A stretch of DNA of 64,000 bases from an uncultured Acinetobacter sp. (GCA_913777945.1 CAJYTY010000008.1:372001-436000), one strand, 5' to 3'. Shown: positions 15,659 through 23,157, counted from the stretch's first letter. Translations and numbers: made by a program. The notes: generated by a model not told the origin, from the sequence alone.

Positions 15659-16198
15659 ATGAAAATCAAAACTAAGAAGATTTACTTCACTGATGACTTT
15701 TCAGTAGAGAATGTTGAAAAGCTGCAAAGTGAAGGATGGATCTTACGTAATGCATCTGCAGTAAAAGAAAGTGATTTCATTGAAACGGCTGATGAATACG
15801 GTGGCAAACTACCAGAGCACTATAAGGCCAAAGCCGACACCATTACTGTGAATATCAACACTGAAGTTGCGCCAGAGCTACAAAAAGCTATTGATGATGC
15901 AAAGGCTGAGTGTGAAAAGTTAGTTACGGATAATGACAGCCTTAAACGTCAGGTTGAAGCGCTGCATGTTGTGCATCGTGAAAACTCAGAATTAGTATCT
16001 GAAAATTCTCGTCTAAAAGAGCAACTATTACTTGCAAAAGATGCTCTCAATCAGACCACTACTGAGCGTGATGATGCAGTAACTAAAGTTCAATCACTTG
16101 AAAAAACAGTTGGTGAACTTGAATCCAAAGTTAAGAAGCTGACTGCTGCAGAAGCCAAAGCTGCGAAAGCTATGGATGTTGGATCACAAAAGGAATAA
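15659..16198 (+). CDS. Coiled-coil structural-region protein
   Basis: The 179-residue protein has a compact N-terminal 60 residues (KTKKIYFTDDFSVENVEKLQSEGWILRNASAVKESDF) and a long coiled coil from about residue 75 to 165 (ENSELVSENSRLKEQL). The ATG at 15659 has GGAG seven bases upstream; the longer frame starts inside the terminator. Its place between capsid and connector genes suggests a head accessory or decoration role, but no family is recognised. Confidence 0.6.
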   Translation: MKIKTKKIYFTDDFSVENVEKLQSEGWILRNASAVKESDFIETADEYGGKLPEHYKAKADTITVNINTEVAPELQKAIDDAKAECEKLVTDNDSLKRQVEALHVVHRENSELVSENSRLKEQLLLAKDALNQTTTERDDAVTKVQSLEKTVGELESKVKKLTAAEAKAAKAMDVGSQKE

Positions 16199-16202
16199 AT
16201 CT

Positions 16203-16577
16203 ATGAGCTTTATCAATGTAGCTGAGGCCGAATTAATTCTTGGCCATGATTTTGCCGAAGACAATGACAAAGCTCGACTTGTTCTATTGGCCAATACATG
16301 GATGAAAAATGAGATTGGTCGTGAGCCTGAGGTTATTGATCCTCTGCTAAAAGATGCAGCGTGTGAAATCATAAAAGGCCTGATTGCCAATGTGATTTAT
16401 ATTGGTACCGAGAGACTGACAATCAAAGAGAAGGTAAAAGCTGACTCTGTAGAAGTTGAAGAAACGTTTGCTGAAGGTAGTCGAGAAATCTCAAAGTTTG
16501 AGCAAATTGCTAAGGCATTCATCAACTCTTTGGATTTAAAAGGCAAGGGCTTCTCATTCGGAGTATACCGAGGATGA
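16203..16577 (+). CDS. Head-tail connector (adaptor) protein
   Basis: The 124-residue protein has the helical pattern of gp6/gp15-type adaptor proteins: an N-terminal FINVAEAELILGHDF, then LVLLANTWMKNEIGREP and a long helix CEIIKGLIANVIYIG. Such proteins form the ring under the portal. The ATG at 16203 has AAAAGGA upstream. It overlaps the stopper gene by four bases, which gives the usual adaptor-stopper pair. Confidence 0.65.
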   Translation: MSFINVAEAELILGHDFAEDNDKARLVLLANTWMKNEIGREPEVIDPLLKDAACEIIKGLIANVIYIGTERLTIKEKVKADSVEVEETFAEGSREISKFEQIAKAFINSLDLKGKGFSFGVYRG

Positions 16578-16939
16578 TCAGAAATAAAATCCAAGCCAAA
16601 GTTGGCAAAGCTTTCGATAAAAAACTTGCTGACGCCGTTCACTCATTCACTTGTGAACGTATCACCAAATCAAACTGGGATCCGAAAACAGAAACTTACT
16701 TGGAAACTAAAGAGTCTTATACAGGCCGTGGCGTTCTATTTGGCTCATATAGCCAGTATGAGATTTTGACGCTTGGCGTGTTGGCTACGGATAAAAAGGC
16801 CACTGTGCTGCAAAATGAAGTGAGTATGCTGCCCAAGATTGATGATGAATGGTCCACGGCACAAGGTATATACCGAGTGATGCACATTAAGCAGGATCCA
16901 GCGGGAACAATCTGGAAGTGTCAGTTGAGAAAGGTATAG
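16574..16939 (+). CDS. Head closure (stopper) protein
   Basis: The 121-residue beta-rich protein (GVLFGSYSQYEILTLGVLATDKKATVLQNEV...GIYRVMHIKQDPAGTIWKCQLRKV) has the look of head-closure proteins that plug the connector after packaging. Database entries of this group are sometimes mislabelled as glutamate 5-kinase; no kinase motif is present here. It is coupled to the adaptor gene, and a moron-like gene follows rather than the tail completion gene. Confidence 0.65.
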   Translation: MIRNKIQAKVGKAFDKKLADAVHSFTCERITKSNWDPKTETYLETKESYTGRGVLFGSYSQYEILTLGVLATDKKATVLQNEVSMLPKIDDEWSTAQGIYRVMHIKQDPAGTIWKCQLRKV

Positions 16940-17024
16940 CCAAGATAGTTAGACTACTGAAAAAAGACAGCTGAATTGTTTGAATTCCTATTAAAATATC
17001 CCTTTATAAATTTTATGTAACTTT

Positions 17025-17495
17025 ATGACTACAAGTATCCATAGTTCAATTTACGTTTCTTCCCGCACAAGCAATTACCAAGGCAATGGAACTGACAAAA
17101 AAGAAGAATTTATTGAGTCATGTAACATACATTTTAAAGATCTATTCAAAGATCAAGAATCCATATCAGCACTTTCCAAAAATGAAAAAAAGTACTTTGA
17201 TAAGTGTATTTCAGCTTCAAATGATAAATATGCGGCTGAAGAGGTTATTTATGATCTTGGAGTTGGTTTTGCAATACTGGTTATTTTGATGGGTATAGGC
17301 TGGGGGTTTTATGAAGCAAAAAAATCTTTAAATACTCCAATGATAATTAATCCCAAGGAGAATTCTGAGAATGACTCCGATGAGGATCATATTACTGACG
17401 GAATCATCATAGTATTTATTGCCGTAATTATTGCTGCATTTATTTATCTAATTTTTAGTTTTGTTTCCGGAATATGGATATCGATTAAATATTAA
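17025..17495 (+). CDS. Two-TM membrane protein of unknown function (moron)
   Basis: The 156-residue product has two hydrophobic segments (VGFAILVILMGIGWGFY and IIIVFIAVIIAAFIYLIFSFVSG) separated by an acidic loop, and a polar N-terminal 85 residues. The gene is AT-rich, lacks a ribosome site, and has a weak promoter-like TTGAAT...TTTATA just upstream. It interrupts the head-tail gene order. These are moron traits; membrane-level exclusion is a guess. No family is recognised. Confidence 0.55.
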   Translation: MTTSIHSSIYVSSRTSNYQGNGTDKKEEFIESCNIHFKDLFKDQESISALSKNEKKYFDKCISASNDKYAAEEVIYDLGVGFAILVILMGIGWGFYEAKKSLNTPMIINPKENSENDSDEDHITDGIIIVFIAVIIAAFIYLIFSFVSGIWISIKY

Positions 17496-17573
17496 GGCTT
17501 CAAATAGATTGTATGAGCCGCCGAAATTTATTAGGACTTTCAATTTGTAAAGTTAATTTGTTGATACAAGTTT

Positions 17574-17598
17574 AAGCCCACATCGTTGGGTTTTTTTT
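17574..17598 (+). terminator. Intrinsic terminator after membrane moron
   Basis: AGCCCA pairs with TGGGTT (one G-T pair) around a 5-6 base loop and is followed by eight T residues. The peptidase-like gene starts 24 bases downstream. Confidence 0.8.
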
Positions 17599-17621
17599 AT
17601 GGACATGTTTTGGAGATTTGC

Positions 17622-18023
17622 ATGATTAGCAATGACTATATACCTGAGTGGGAATCAACACCTTTTCAGCATATGCAATACACACTTGTTCGCAACCAAG
17701 ATCAATTCGATTTGCTATTCGACGATGTAAAAGATACCGAAAAATTCATGGATACACATGGTGATTGCTGTGTTGGTTTTTATAACAATTATCAATTTGC
17801 AATTGTTCAACTTGGTGAGTGTGAAAACAGATCAATTCACCAGATACATGGATTATTGCTGCATGAAGCTGTTCACATTTGGCAAAGACTGCGCACAGTA
17901 ATGGGTGAAGACGAACCGAGTAAGGAGTTTGAAGCATATTCTGTTCAGCGCATTGCTCAAGACCTATTTTATGCGTTTGAAGAAAGCGAGATAAATAATG
18001 GGCTGGAAAAACAAACCGACTGA
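17622..18023 (+). CDS. Putative zinc peptidase-like protein (HEAVH)
   Basis: The 133-residue protein contains LLLHEAVHIWQRLR, a HExxH zincin motif, followed about 20 residues on by EFEAYSVQRIAQDL, where a Glu could be the third zinc ligand as in gluzincins. The GGAG seven bases before the ATG at 17622 decides the start. It overlaps the HK97 gp10-like gene by 26 bases. Similar small proteins occur in this position in Acinetobacter phages without assigned role; processing of a tail protein is one possibility. Confidence 0.6.
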   Translation: MISNDYIPEWESTPFQHMQYTLVRNQDQFDLLFDDVKDTEKFMDTHGDCCVGFYNNYQFAIVQLGECENRSIHQIHGLLLHEAVHIWQRLRTVMGEDEPSKEFEAYSVQRIAQDLFYAFEESEINNGLEKQTD

Positions 18024-18378
18024 ATTTATTCGAGTCATAGAGCAAGAGCTGACTCAAACTCAAAAAAAGATCGTGGCTGACACGCTTCAAGGTGTGGTAT
18101 TGGCTAGTCCGGTGGATACAGGCGCATTTCGTGGTAATCATCGAGTATCAATTGGATTTGTAGACGCTACAGCGAGTTCAAGTGAAAAAGATACGAGCGG
18201 AGCAGGCACAATCTCGAAAGGACTTCAAAACATTATCGCGTTAAAGCCATTTCAAACGGTCTATATCTCGAACTCATTGCCTTATGCCTATCGTTTGGAA
18301 AATGGTTGGTCTGATCAAGCACCGCAGGGCATCTACCGAACGACATTTACATACATTACGCAGAAATACGGTGGTTAA
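17998..18378 (+). CDS. Tail completion / neck protein, HK97 gp10-like
   Basis: The 126-residue protein has the HK97 gp10 family pattern: an N-terminal helix, then VVLASPVDTGAFRGNHRVSIG, and later VYISNSLPYAYRLENGWSDQAPQGIYRTT. Members sit between connector and tail tube genes and are needed to join head and tail. It starts inside the preceding peptidase-like gene. Confidence 0.8.
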   Translation: MGWKNKPTEFIRVIEQELTQTQKKIVADTLQGVVLASPVDTGAFRGNHRVSIGFVDATASSSEKDTSGAGTISKGLQNIIALKPFQTVYISNSLPYAYRLENGWSDQAPQGIYRTTFTYITQKYGG

Positions 18379-18379
18379 T

Positions 18380-18778
18380 ATGGCCATGACACTTGAACAA
18401 GCTCGGCAGACCATTGTGGGGCGAATGCTGAATTTTGATGGTATTGCGCAAGAGCGGATCCATTATCCTAATGCGCCCGATTTTAAGGTACCTGATACTG
18501 GACTGTGGTGCCGGTTGAGTATTATTGGTGGACAGAGCTTTATCGCTGGTTTAGCAGATCAACCGAATACACGCCGCACGGGCAATATCATGATCCAGTG
18601 TTTTGCAAGGCCAAACAGTGGTGAAAAGGCGATAACAGAATTGAGTGATAAGTTACTTGCACATTTTGAGTATTTCTCATTTCAGCATCTGGAGTGCTTA
18701 GAAGGTCAAAGTGTCTACTCAGGTCGAGATGCTGACTTTGTTCAATACAATGTCACGGTTTCCTATCGAATAAACTAA
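18380..18778 (+). CDS. Tail terminator-like protein (DUF4128 type)
   Basis: The 132-residue protein has the U-like tail terminator pattern: an N-terminal helix (LEQARQTIVGRML), a beta region (WCRLSIIGGQSFIAGL), and an RRTGNIMIQCFARPNSGEKAITELSDKLLAHF helix followed by a beta end. It would cap the growing tail tube. The ATG at 18380 follows GGTGG; the frame open from 18284 lies inside the previous gene and is not used. Confidence 0.7.
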   Translation: MAMTLEQARQTIVGRMLNFDGIAQERIHYPNAPDFKVPDTGLWCRLSIIGGQSFIAGLADQPNTRRTGNIMIQCFARPNSGEKAITELSDKLLAHFEYFSFQHLECLEGQSVYSGRDADFVQYNVTVSYRIN

Positions 18779-18793
18779 CTGCTTTTTATCCAT

Positions 18794-18816
18794 ACCACCT
18801 CATTGGTGGTTTTTTT
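18794..18816 (+). terminator. Intrinsic terminator before tail tube gene
   Basis: ACCACC pairs with GGTGGT around a 5-base loop, followed by six T residues. The tail tube start is 24 bases downstream. Confidence 0.85.
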
Positions 18817-18839
18817 ATGCCTAAATCAAGGAGAAACCA

Positions 18840-19766
18840 ATGGGTTCAGGTACCAAACAGCTCGTACAGTTCGCACCCGAGGCAACTGTGGGAACAACAC
18901 CAAGTCCATTCGCACGAACAACTCTGCCTTTTACAAGTTGTTCAATCAATGCCAATGCCAATAAAACAGCATCGAATACGATTAAAGACAGTCGAATCGC
19001 ATCTGGCCAATACATTACTGGGGTGGATTATGCAGGGGACATCGAAACCGAGTTTCAATACGGTGCTTACGACACTTTACTTGAGTGTGTTGCTTTCAAT
19101 CCATGGACCGCCAATGTACTGACATTTGGTGGTACGACGCGCAAAACTTTATCTGTATTACGTGGCTTTACAGATAACAACGACTATCACACCTTCTCTG
19201 GCCTGCATGCGAATCAGTTCAAGCTGACTGTTCCTGAAAATGGTTTGATCACGGCAACTTTCAGCTTTATGGGAATGGGTCGCGCTAAGGCGACCGCTGC
19301 ACCAGCTGGTACCATCACCGCTGCGATGTCGAATCCTTTGATGTCGAGTGTATCTATTGGCGACATTCTAATTGATGGCGCCGTGATCGCCGGAGCATGT
19401 ATTACACAGTTCGACTTTACCTGGGATAACTCAATGCAAATTCAACGATGTTTGGGTAAAGGTTTGAACATTGGCGCAATTCTTGAGATGGTTGCTGCAG
19501 GCACTGGTAATTTCACAGTGGCGTGGTCACAAAACACATCGTTGCTCCATGAAAAGCAGTTCCTCAATATACCAATTGCACTCTCAATTCCAATGACGGA
19601 CAGTGATGGTAATAAATATGTGTTGGCCTTACCTAAGGTTCAGGTCACAGCGCCATTGCCGAGCTCAGGAAACTCTGAGATTACCACTTCACAGTTTGCT
19701 TATACCGTGGCAGACGTGGCACCAACCCTTACACGTATGCCTGTTGCAGTGGGCGGAGGTTCATAA
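18840..19766 (+). CDS. Major tail tube protein
   Basis: The 308-residue protein follows a strong AAGGAG site. It matches the phage tail tube family by its FAPEATVGTTPSPFARTTLPFTS start, the VDYAGDIETEFQYGAYDTLLECVAF block and the ITQFDFTWDNSMQIQRCLGKG block. Subunits stack as hexameric rings to form the tail tube of a siphophage. The stop overlaps the start of the tail chaperone gene by one base. Confidence 0.85.
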   Translation: MGSGTKQLVQFAPEATVGTTPSPFARTTLPFTSCSINANANKTASNTIKDSRIASGQYITGVDYAGDIETEFQYGAYDTLLECVAFNPWTANVLTFGGTTRKTLSVLRGFTDNNDYHTFSGLHANQFKLTVPENGLITATFSFMGMGRAKATAAPAGTITAAMSNPLMSSVSIGDILIDGAVIAGACITQFDFTWDNSMQIQRCLGKGLNIGAILEMVAAGTGNFTVAWSQNTSLLHEKQFLNIPIALSIPMTDSDGNKYVLALPKVQVTAPLPSSGNSEITTSQFAYTVADVAPTLTRMPVAVGGGS

Positions 19767-20245
19767 TGCTAATCGAAATCAAAGAGCAACCAAAAGCGGA
19801 ATTTGGTCAGAAGTGGTTCGAGTATAAAGATGATGTAAAGCTACTCATTGCCAGCTCTGGTAAACCATCATTTAACCGTAGCCTTGAATTGAACAATTTG
19901 CAGGCTGAGCAAGAGCTGCGGGGCTATCGTGAAGTAACAGATGAGACAGCGCAGCAATCAGGTCTTGGCTTTAATCGGGCAGTATCACATTTGTTGCTTG
20001 GATGGACAGGCATTGAGGTGGAACAGGGTAAGCCGCTTGAATACACTCAAAAGAACGCTGAGCTGATCTGTACAAGCTCAACTGAAAGCAACCCAATAGT
20101 GTCATTCATTGTGGCCAAAGCCTTCGAGCTAGAGAAAGAGCGTGCCAGTGAGGTTGAAGATGCAGTGGGAAAGCCCTTGAGCACTACGAGTACCGAAACC
20201 ACAAGTGGGACCAAGAAAAAACGAGCCAAATCTACAAACGGCTAG
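19766..20245 (+). CDS. Tail assembly chaperone G
   Basis: The 159-residue protein sits in the lambda G position, between tail tube and tape measure. Its C-terminus is Thr/Ser/Lys-rich (TSTETTSGTKKKRAKSTNG) and covers a run of six A residues where a -1 frameshift can produce the longer GT form. G and GT hold the tape measure protein during tail assembly and are absent from the finished tail. A GGAGG site precedes the ATG. Confidence 0.75.
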   Translation: MLIEIKEQPKAEFGQKWFEYKDDVKLLIASSGKPSFNRSLELNNLQAEQELRGYREVTDETAQQSGLGFNRAVSHLLLGWTGIEVEQGKPLEYTQKNAELICTSSTESNPIVSFIVAKAFELEKERASEVEDAVGKPLSTTSTETTSGTKKKRAKSTNG

Positions 20246-20493
20246 GTCTTTCAACTCCCAAACTTCCTGAAAAGAGCTTCATTGGTCAATACATTAATGA
20301 GGCTTTTTCTTTGATCAGTCGAGGGCGTGATTATATTTGCACAGCACATTCGATCATACCTAAAAGTTTGAGCCTGCATGATATTAACGCTTATTTTGAT
20401 GTTTATGGTTGTGATCTGGATAAAGGACTTTTTGTTGAGTGCATATTTGTGCTCGACAATAAATTTATGGAAAGCTCGGTTAAAACCACTTAG
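19766..20493 (+). CDS. Tail assembly chaperone GT, made by -1 frameshift
   Basis: If ribosomes slip back one base on the A-run at 20216-20221, reading continues in the -1 frame from ACG at 20221 to a TAG at 20491-20493. This adds 90 residues (TSQIYKRLGLSTPKLPEKSF onward) to 152 residues of G, giving 242 residues. The T part has no credible start of its own; the only in-frame candidate is a TTG at 20311. This follows the conserved lambda G/GT arrangement. Slippage itself is inferred. Confidence 0.75.
20215..20221 (+). other. Probable -1 ribosomal frameshift site (GAAAAAA)
   Basis: In the G frame the codons read AAG-AAA-AAA-CGA. Lysine tRNA on the second AAA can re-pair perfectly one base back. 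The zero-frame stop lies 21 bases downstream, so both products share residues up to here. Confidence 0.7.
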
Positions 20494-20576
20494 CTGAGTC
20501 TAATGTAGACATATCGAACCTCAACCTCAAATTTTTTGTCAGAGAATCAGTGTTAATTTTTTCATTTAAGAATTAA

Positions 20577-20595
20577 TACGACATACAGTGTCGTA
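20577..20595. promoter_or_regulatory. Orphan 19-bp operator-like palindrome
   Basis: TACGACA and TGTCGTA are perfect 7-base arms around TACAG. It lies 73 bases before the start of the small membrane protein gene at 20668, at the left edge of the cargo island. It looks like a dimeric repressor site; no matching regulator is identified. Confidence 0.45.
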
Positions 20596-20667
20596 AAACC
20601 TCTAAGTGGTTAAAAGCAAGATTGATTTTTTGATAATCTTAAAATTTAAAACAAAAAAGAGGTTAAT

Positions 20668-20994
20668 ATGCGTGAATGGATCGAGGGTAGATTAGTAAGA
20701 ATTGAGTATGCTTTTACCGAATTTCCGGTTCTAAAATGGAGAAGTATTTTCTTTGTATTCTTAGTTCTAATGGGAATTTTCTCGTACCAACCTTTAATAA
20801 TTTTCTTGTACAAGTTCAATATTATGGGGGCTTATATCTTTCAAGATACTTTACAAGATAATCTAAAATTAGTCATTTGGGGGCAGGCTATTGTTCCATT
20901 ACTAATAGCAATTTGGGGGTATTTGGATGTTTCTTCTGTGTATGAGCAGAAATATTTAAAGCGTTATAAATGTCTACCAAACTGGGTGGACTGA
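20668..20994 (+). CDS. Small two-TM membrane protein, cargo island
   Basis: The 108-residue product has two hydrophobic segments (SIFFVFLVLMGIFSYQPLIIFLY and LVIWGQAIVPLLIAIWGYL) joined by a short loop, with charged ends. AGAGG lies before the ATG. An intrinsic terminator follows directly, so it is a single-gene unit. No family is recognised; position in the cargo island and AT-rich sequence mark it as a moron. Confidence 0.6.
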   Translation: MREWIEGRLVRIEYAFTEFPVLKWRSIFFVFLVLMGIFSYQPLIIFLYKFNIMGAYIFQDTLQDNLKLVIWGQAIVPLLIAIWGYLDVSSVYEQKYLKRYKCLPNWVD

Positions 20995-20997
20995 ACT

Positions 20998-21020
20998 AAA
21001 AAGCCCTCAGGGGCTTTTTT
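20998..21020 (+). terminator. Intrinsic terminator, cargo unit 1
   Basis: AAAAGCCC pairs with GGGCTTTT around a short TCAG-type loop, with seven T residues. It closes the small membrane protein unit. Confidence 0.85.
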
Positions 21021-21060
21021 TCTTTAACCTTCTGCCCCTTACAAGCAACAAAAATAGCTT

Positions 21061-21116
21061 TCAATCGGCGTGTCTCTAATAACTCTGTACTACTAATTAT
21101 TGATAAGGAAATCACA
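21061..21116 (+). repeat. Diverged direct repeat, copy A
   Basis: This 56-base segment aligns without gaps to 22474-22529. The matching blocks are TCAATCGG, CTAAT(A/G)ACTCTGTA and GATAA(G/A)GAAATC. Both copies start about 40 bases after an AAAAGCCC terminator. It lies in the 273-base gap before the SDH protease gene. Confidence 0.6.
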
Positions 21117-21235
21117 TACATTGATCAAGCGATTTGTGTAAAGAGTACAATTTATTTTCTTAAGCATAGCGTTATAGAGACTACTTATTTGTTATGGATC
21201 ATTTATGACTCACGTTTTGTTTCAAATTTAATTTG

Positions 21236-21264
21236 TTTACAATTAAAAATTAATTAGATATAAA
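21236..21264 (+). promoter_or_regulatory. Promoter of the SDH protease cassette
   Basis: TTTACA (21236-21241) and TATAAA (21259-21264) are separated by exactly 17 bases, and the protease ATG is 29 bases beyond the -10. This gives the cassette its own sigma-70 promoter, so it can be expressed in the lysogen. Confidence 0.7.
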
Positions 21265-21293
21265 TTTTACAAACTACCAATACGTTAAAAATT

Positions 21294-22172
21294 ATGTTTA
21301 CTGGATCAATACAAAATCACGCACAACTGGCATTGCAATTTTATCATGAAGAATTATCAAAATTGCTGAAAAATGATAGTGATCTAATAAGTTATGTTGG
21401 GTCCATAGGGCAACTTTCACCTAATGTATTAAAAGATGTTATCGAGGCGAATAAAAATCCTAGCACAAGTAGATTAACTGTCCTAATTTATTCTGGTGGT
21501 GGGTTAGTAGAATCTGCAGAAAAAATGGTAGGCATTATGAGGCACCATTACGATACTGTTGATTTTATAATTCCTGAAATGGCAATGTCAGCAGCAACTA
21601 TTATGTGTATGTCGGGAGATGCAATACACATGGATTATTCTTCCTCATTAGGACCTATTGATCCACAAGTGCAAAATAAAGAGGGACATTTTGTGCCTGC
21701 ACTGGGCTACCTTGACAAGGTTGAAGAGATCATTACCAAGTCGCAAATGAATCAATGCTCTCCGGCAGAACTTATGCTGCTTAGTCAGCAAGATTTGGGG
21801 ACTTTAAGAAGGTATGAACAAGCAAGAGATTTATCTGTTGATTTGCTAAAAAAATGGCTTGTGCAATATAAATTCAAAAATTGGACTACACATTCTTCTT
21901 CAGGTATCAATGTGACCCAGACCGAAAAGGAGCAAAGAGCAGAAGAGATTGCTAATAAATTTTGTGACCATAATTACTGGCATTCTCACAGTAGATATAT
22001 TAGTATGCGTGAGCTTCAAGATTCGAATATCCGCTTGTTGATTAACGATTTCGGGTCAGATCCTGACTTTTCAAAGGCTATACATCAATATCACGATTTA
22101 TTACTTGATTATTCCCAAGTAATAGGTAAAAGTTTTTATATCCATTGTAAATCGCACTTGCAAGGTATGTAA
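21294..22172 (+). CDS. SDH-type Clp-fold serine protease
   Basis: The 292-residue protein has the serine dehydrogenase proteinase (SDH_sah, SppA/ClpP fold) signature: LTVLIYSGGGLVESAEKM, then IPEMAMSAATIMCMSGDAIHM with Ser99 as likely nucleophile, SSSLGPIDPQ with Asp123, and SHSRYIS with His232, giving the expected Ser-Asp-His set. There is no signal peptide or membrane anchor, so it is probably cytosolic. No clear ribosome site precedes the ATG. It has its own promoter and shares a terminator with the small gene that starts one base after its stop. Phage or host target is unknown; a defence or exclusion role is inferred from moron context. Confidence 0.75.
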   Translation: MFTGSIQNHAQLALQFYHEELSKLLKNDSDLISYVGSIGQLSPNVLKDVIEANKNPSTSRLTVLIYSGGGLVESAEKMVGIMRHHYDTVDFIIPEMAMSAATIMCMSGDAIHMDYSSSLGPIDPQVQNKEGHFVPALGYLDKVEEIITKSQMNQCSPAELMLLSQQDLGTLRRYEQARDLSVDLLKKWLVQYKFKNWTTHSSSGINVTQTEKEQRAEEIANKFCDHNYWHSHSRYISMRELQDSNIRLLINDFGSDPDFSKAIHQYHDLLLDYSQVIGKSFYIHCKSHLQGM

Positions 22173-22173
22173 T

Positions 22174-22377
22174 ATGAAAAATAATCTTAATAAATCTATA
22201 GATAGAAGAGTTATGACTGTGAAAATAAAAGAAACAAGAAGTTTTAGTAATAGCCAACAATCTCAAAAAAGTTTTCAAGAAATGCAAGAAACTTTGAAAA
22301 TTATCGCAGACCTTAAAAGCAAGGGAGTTCTTGCAAACCCTCAATTTAACGTTGCTTTACATGGCGAAATTAGATAA
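22174..22377 (+). CDS. Small partner of the SDH protease
   Basis: This 67-residue charged, probably helical protein (RSFSNSQQSQKSFQEMQETLKIIADLKSKG) starts one base after the protease stop, and no ribosome site is visible, so translation is probably coupled. No family is recognised. A tightly linked small gene after a protease could be an adaptor, substrate or inhibitor. The terminator at 22405-22434 ends the unit. Confidence 0.55.
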   Translation: MKNNLNKSIDRRVMTVKIKETRSFSNSQQSQKSFQEMQETLKIIADLKSKGVLANPQFNVALHGEIR

Positions 22378-22404
22378 AAACTGCTTCGGTGAATCTCTTA
22401 ATAT

Positions 22405-22434
22405 AAAAAAGCCCTCCTAATGAAGGGCTTTTTT
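22405..22434 (+). terminator. Intrinsic terminator, SDH cassette
   Basis: AAAAAAGCCCT pairs with AGGGCTTTTTT around an 8-base loop. It resembles the terminator at 20998-21020 in sequence and in what follows it. Confidence 0.85.
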
Positions 22435-22473
22435 ATTCAACTTACTACCACATACCAACACCTAATCCCACCA

Positions 22474-22529
22474 TCAATCGGAATATACCTAATGACTCTG
22501 TATTGAGGGTTCTAGATAAAGAAATCGGA
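22474..22529 (+). repeat. Diverged direct repeat, copy B
   Basis: This is the ungapped partner of 21061-21116. The rest of the 279-base gap up to 22713 is AT-rich and holds no gene that I can support. Confidence 0.6.
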
Positions 22530-22713
22530 CATGTCCATAACGGGGTTTGGGTATTCTGGTTTTGCAAAGTCTATAGTATGTTCGTTCATGGCTTGTACTG
22601 CCATAGGGTGCCCATCGTGCCGCAATTCCTTTCAATTGCATTCATTAAATTAAAGTTTAAATTAAAAGAGAATTGCTATTTAATATGGTTAACTAAATTT
22701 ATGAAAAATTTTT

Positions 22714-23157
22714 ATGATTTCTTTTTCATTTTTGACTTCATTAGATGTTGATGAATGTGCTGAACTATATATATTGACTTACAAAGAAAAGCCATGGTCA
22801 GAAGAGTGGGATTCTAGCCAACCAATAAAAACCTTTATTCGAGCGCATCTTCAAAATAATTTTTTCAAAGGTTTTATTCTGAAAATTAACGAACAAATAA
22901 TAGGTGTTTGTATTGGTTTCAAAAAGCCTTGGCCAAGTGGGATAGAATATTATATTGATGAATTTTTTATCCATCCTGATTTTCAAGGGAAGGGTATTGG
23001 TAAGCAATTCATGTTGGAAATCGAAAAATTTTGTCTAAGTGATGGATTAAATGCAATATTACTTAACACACAAAAAGGTTATCAATCAGAGAGTTTTTAT
23101 AAAAATAATGGCTTCAGTGAACATAATGGACTGATAATATTATCGAAAGATTTATAA
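22714..23157 (+). CDS. GNAT family N-acetyltransferase
   Basis: The 147-residue protein has the GNAT fold: YILTYKEKPWSEEW near the start, IIGVCIGFKKPWPSG, IDEFFIHPDFQGKGIGKQFM with the acetyl-CoA pyrophosphate loop QGKGIGK (about residues 91-97), and SESFYKNNGFSEHN at the end. The EKPW(S/N)EEW opening is also seen in AAC(6')-like proteins, but the substrate cannot be told from sequence. The gene is AT-rich and lacks a clear ribosome site. As island cargo it may modify a small molecule or protein in the lysogen. Confidence 0.75.
   Translation: MISFSFLTSLDVDECAELYILTYKEKPWSEEWDSSQPIKTFIRAHLQNNFFKGFILKINEQIIGVCIGFKKPWPSGIEYYIDEFFIHPDFQGKGIGKQFMLEIEKFCLSDGLNAILLNTQKGYQSESFYKNNGFSEHNGLIILSKDL

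Noticed and set aside
16574..16939. Glutamate 5-kinase
   Set aside because: The small beta-rich protein lacks kinase motifs and sits in the head closure position; the label is a known mis-annotation.
18284..18379. N-terminal extension of the tail terminator-like gene
   Set aside because: The extension lies fully in another frame of the HK97 gp10-like gene; the start at 18380 is better placed.
20311..20493. Separate small gene with TTG start
   Set aside because: It is better explained as the T part of the GT frameshift product: same frame as the -1 continuation, no ribosome site.
22503..22751. 82-residue open frame before the GNAT gene
   Set aside because: It overlaps the diverged repeat, has no ribosome site and a low-complexity, Phe-rich translation, and conflicts with the GNAT gene.
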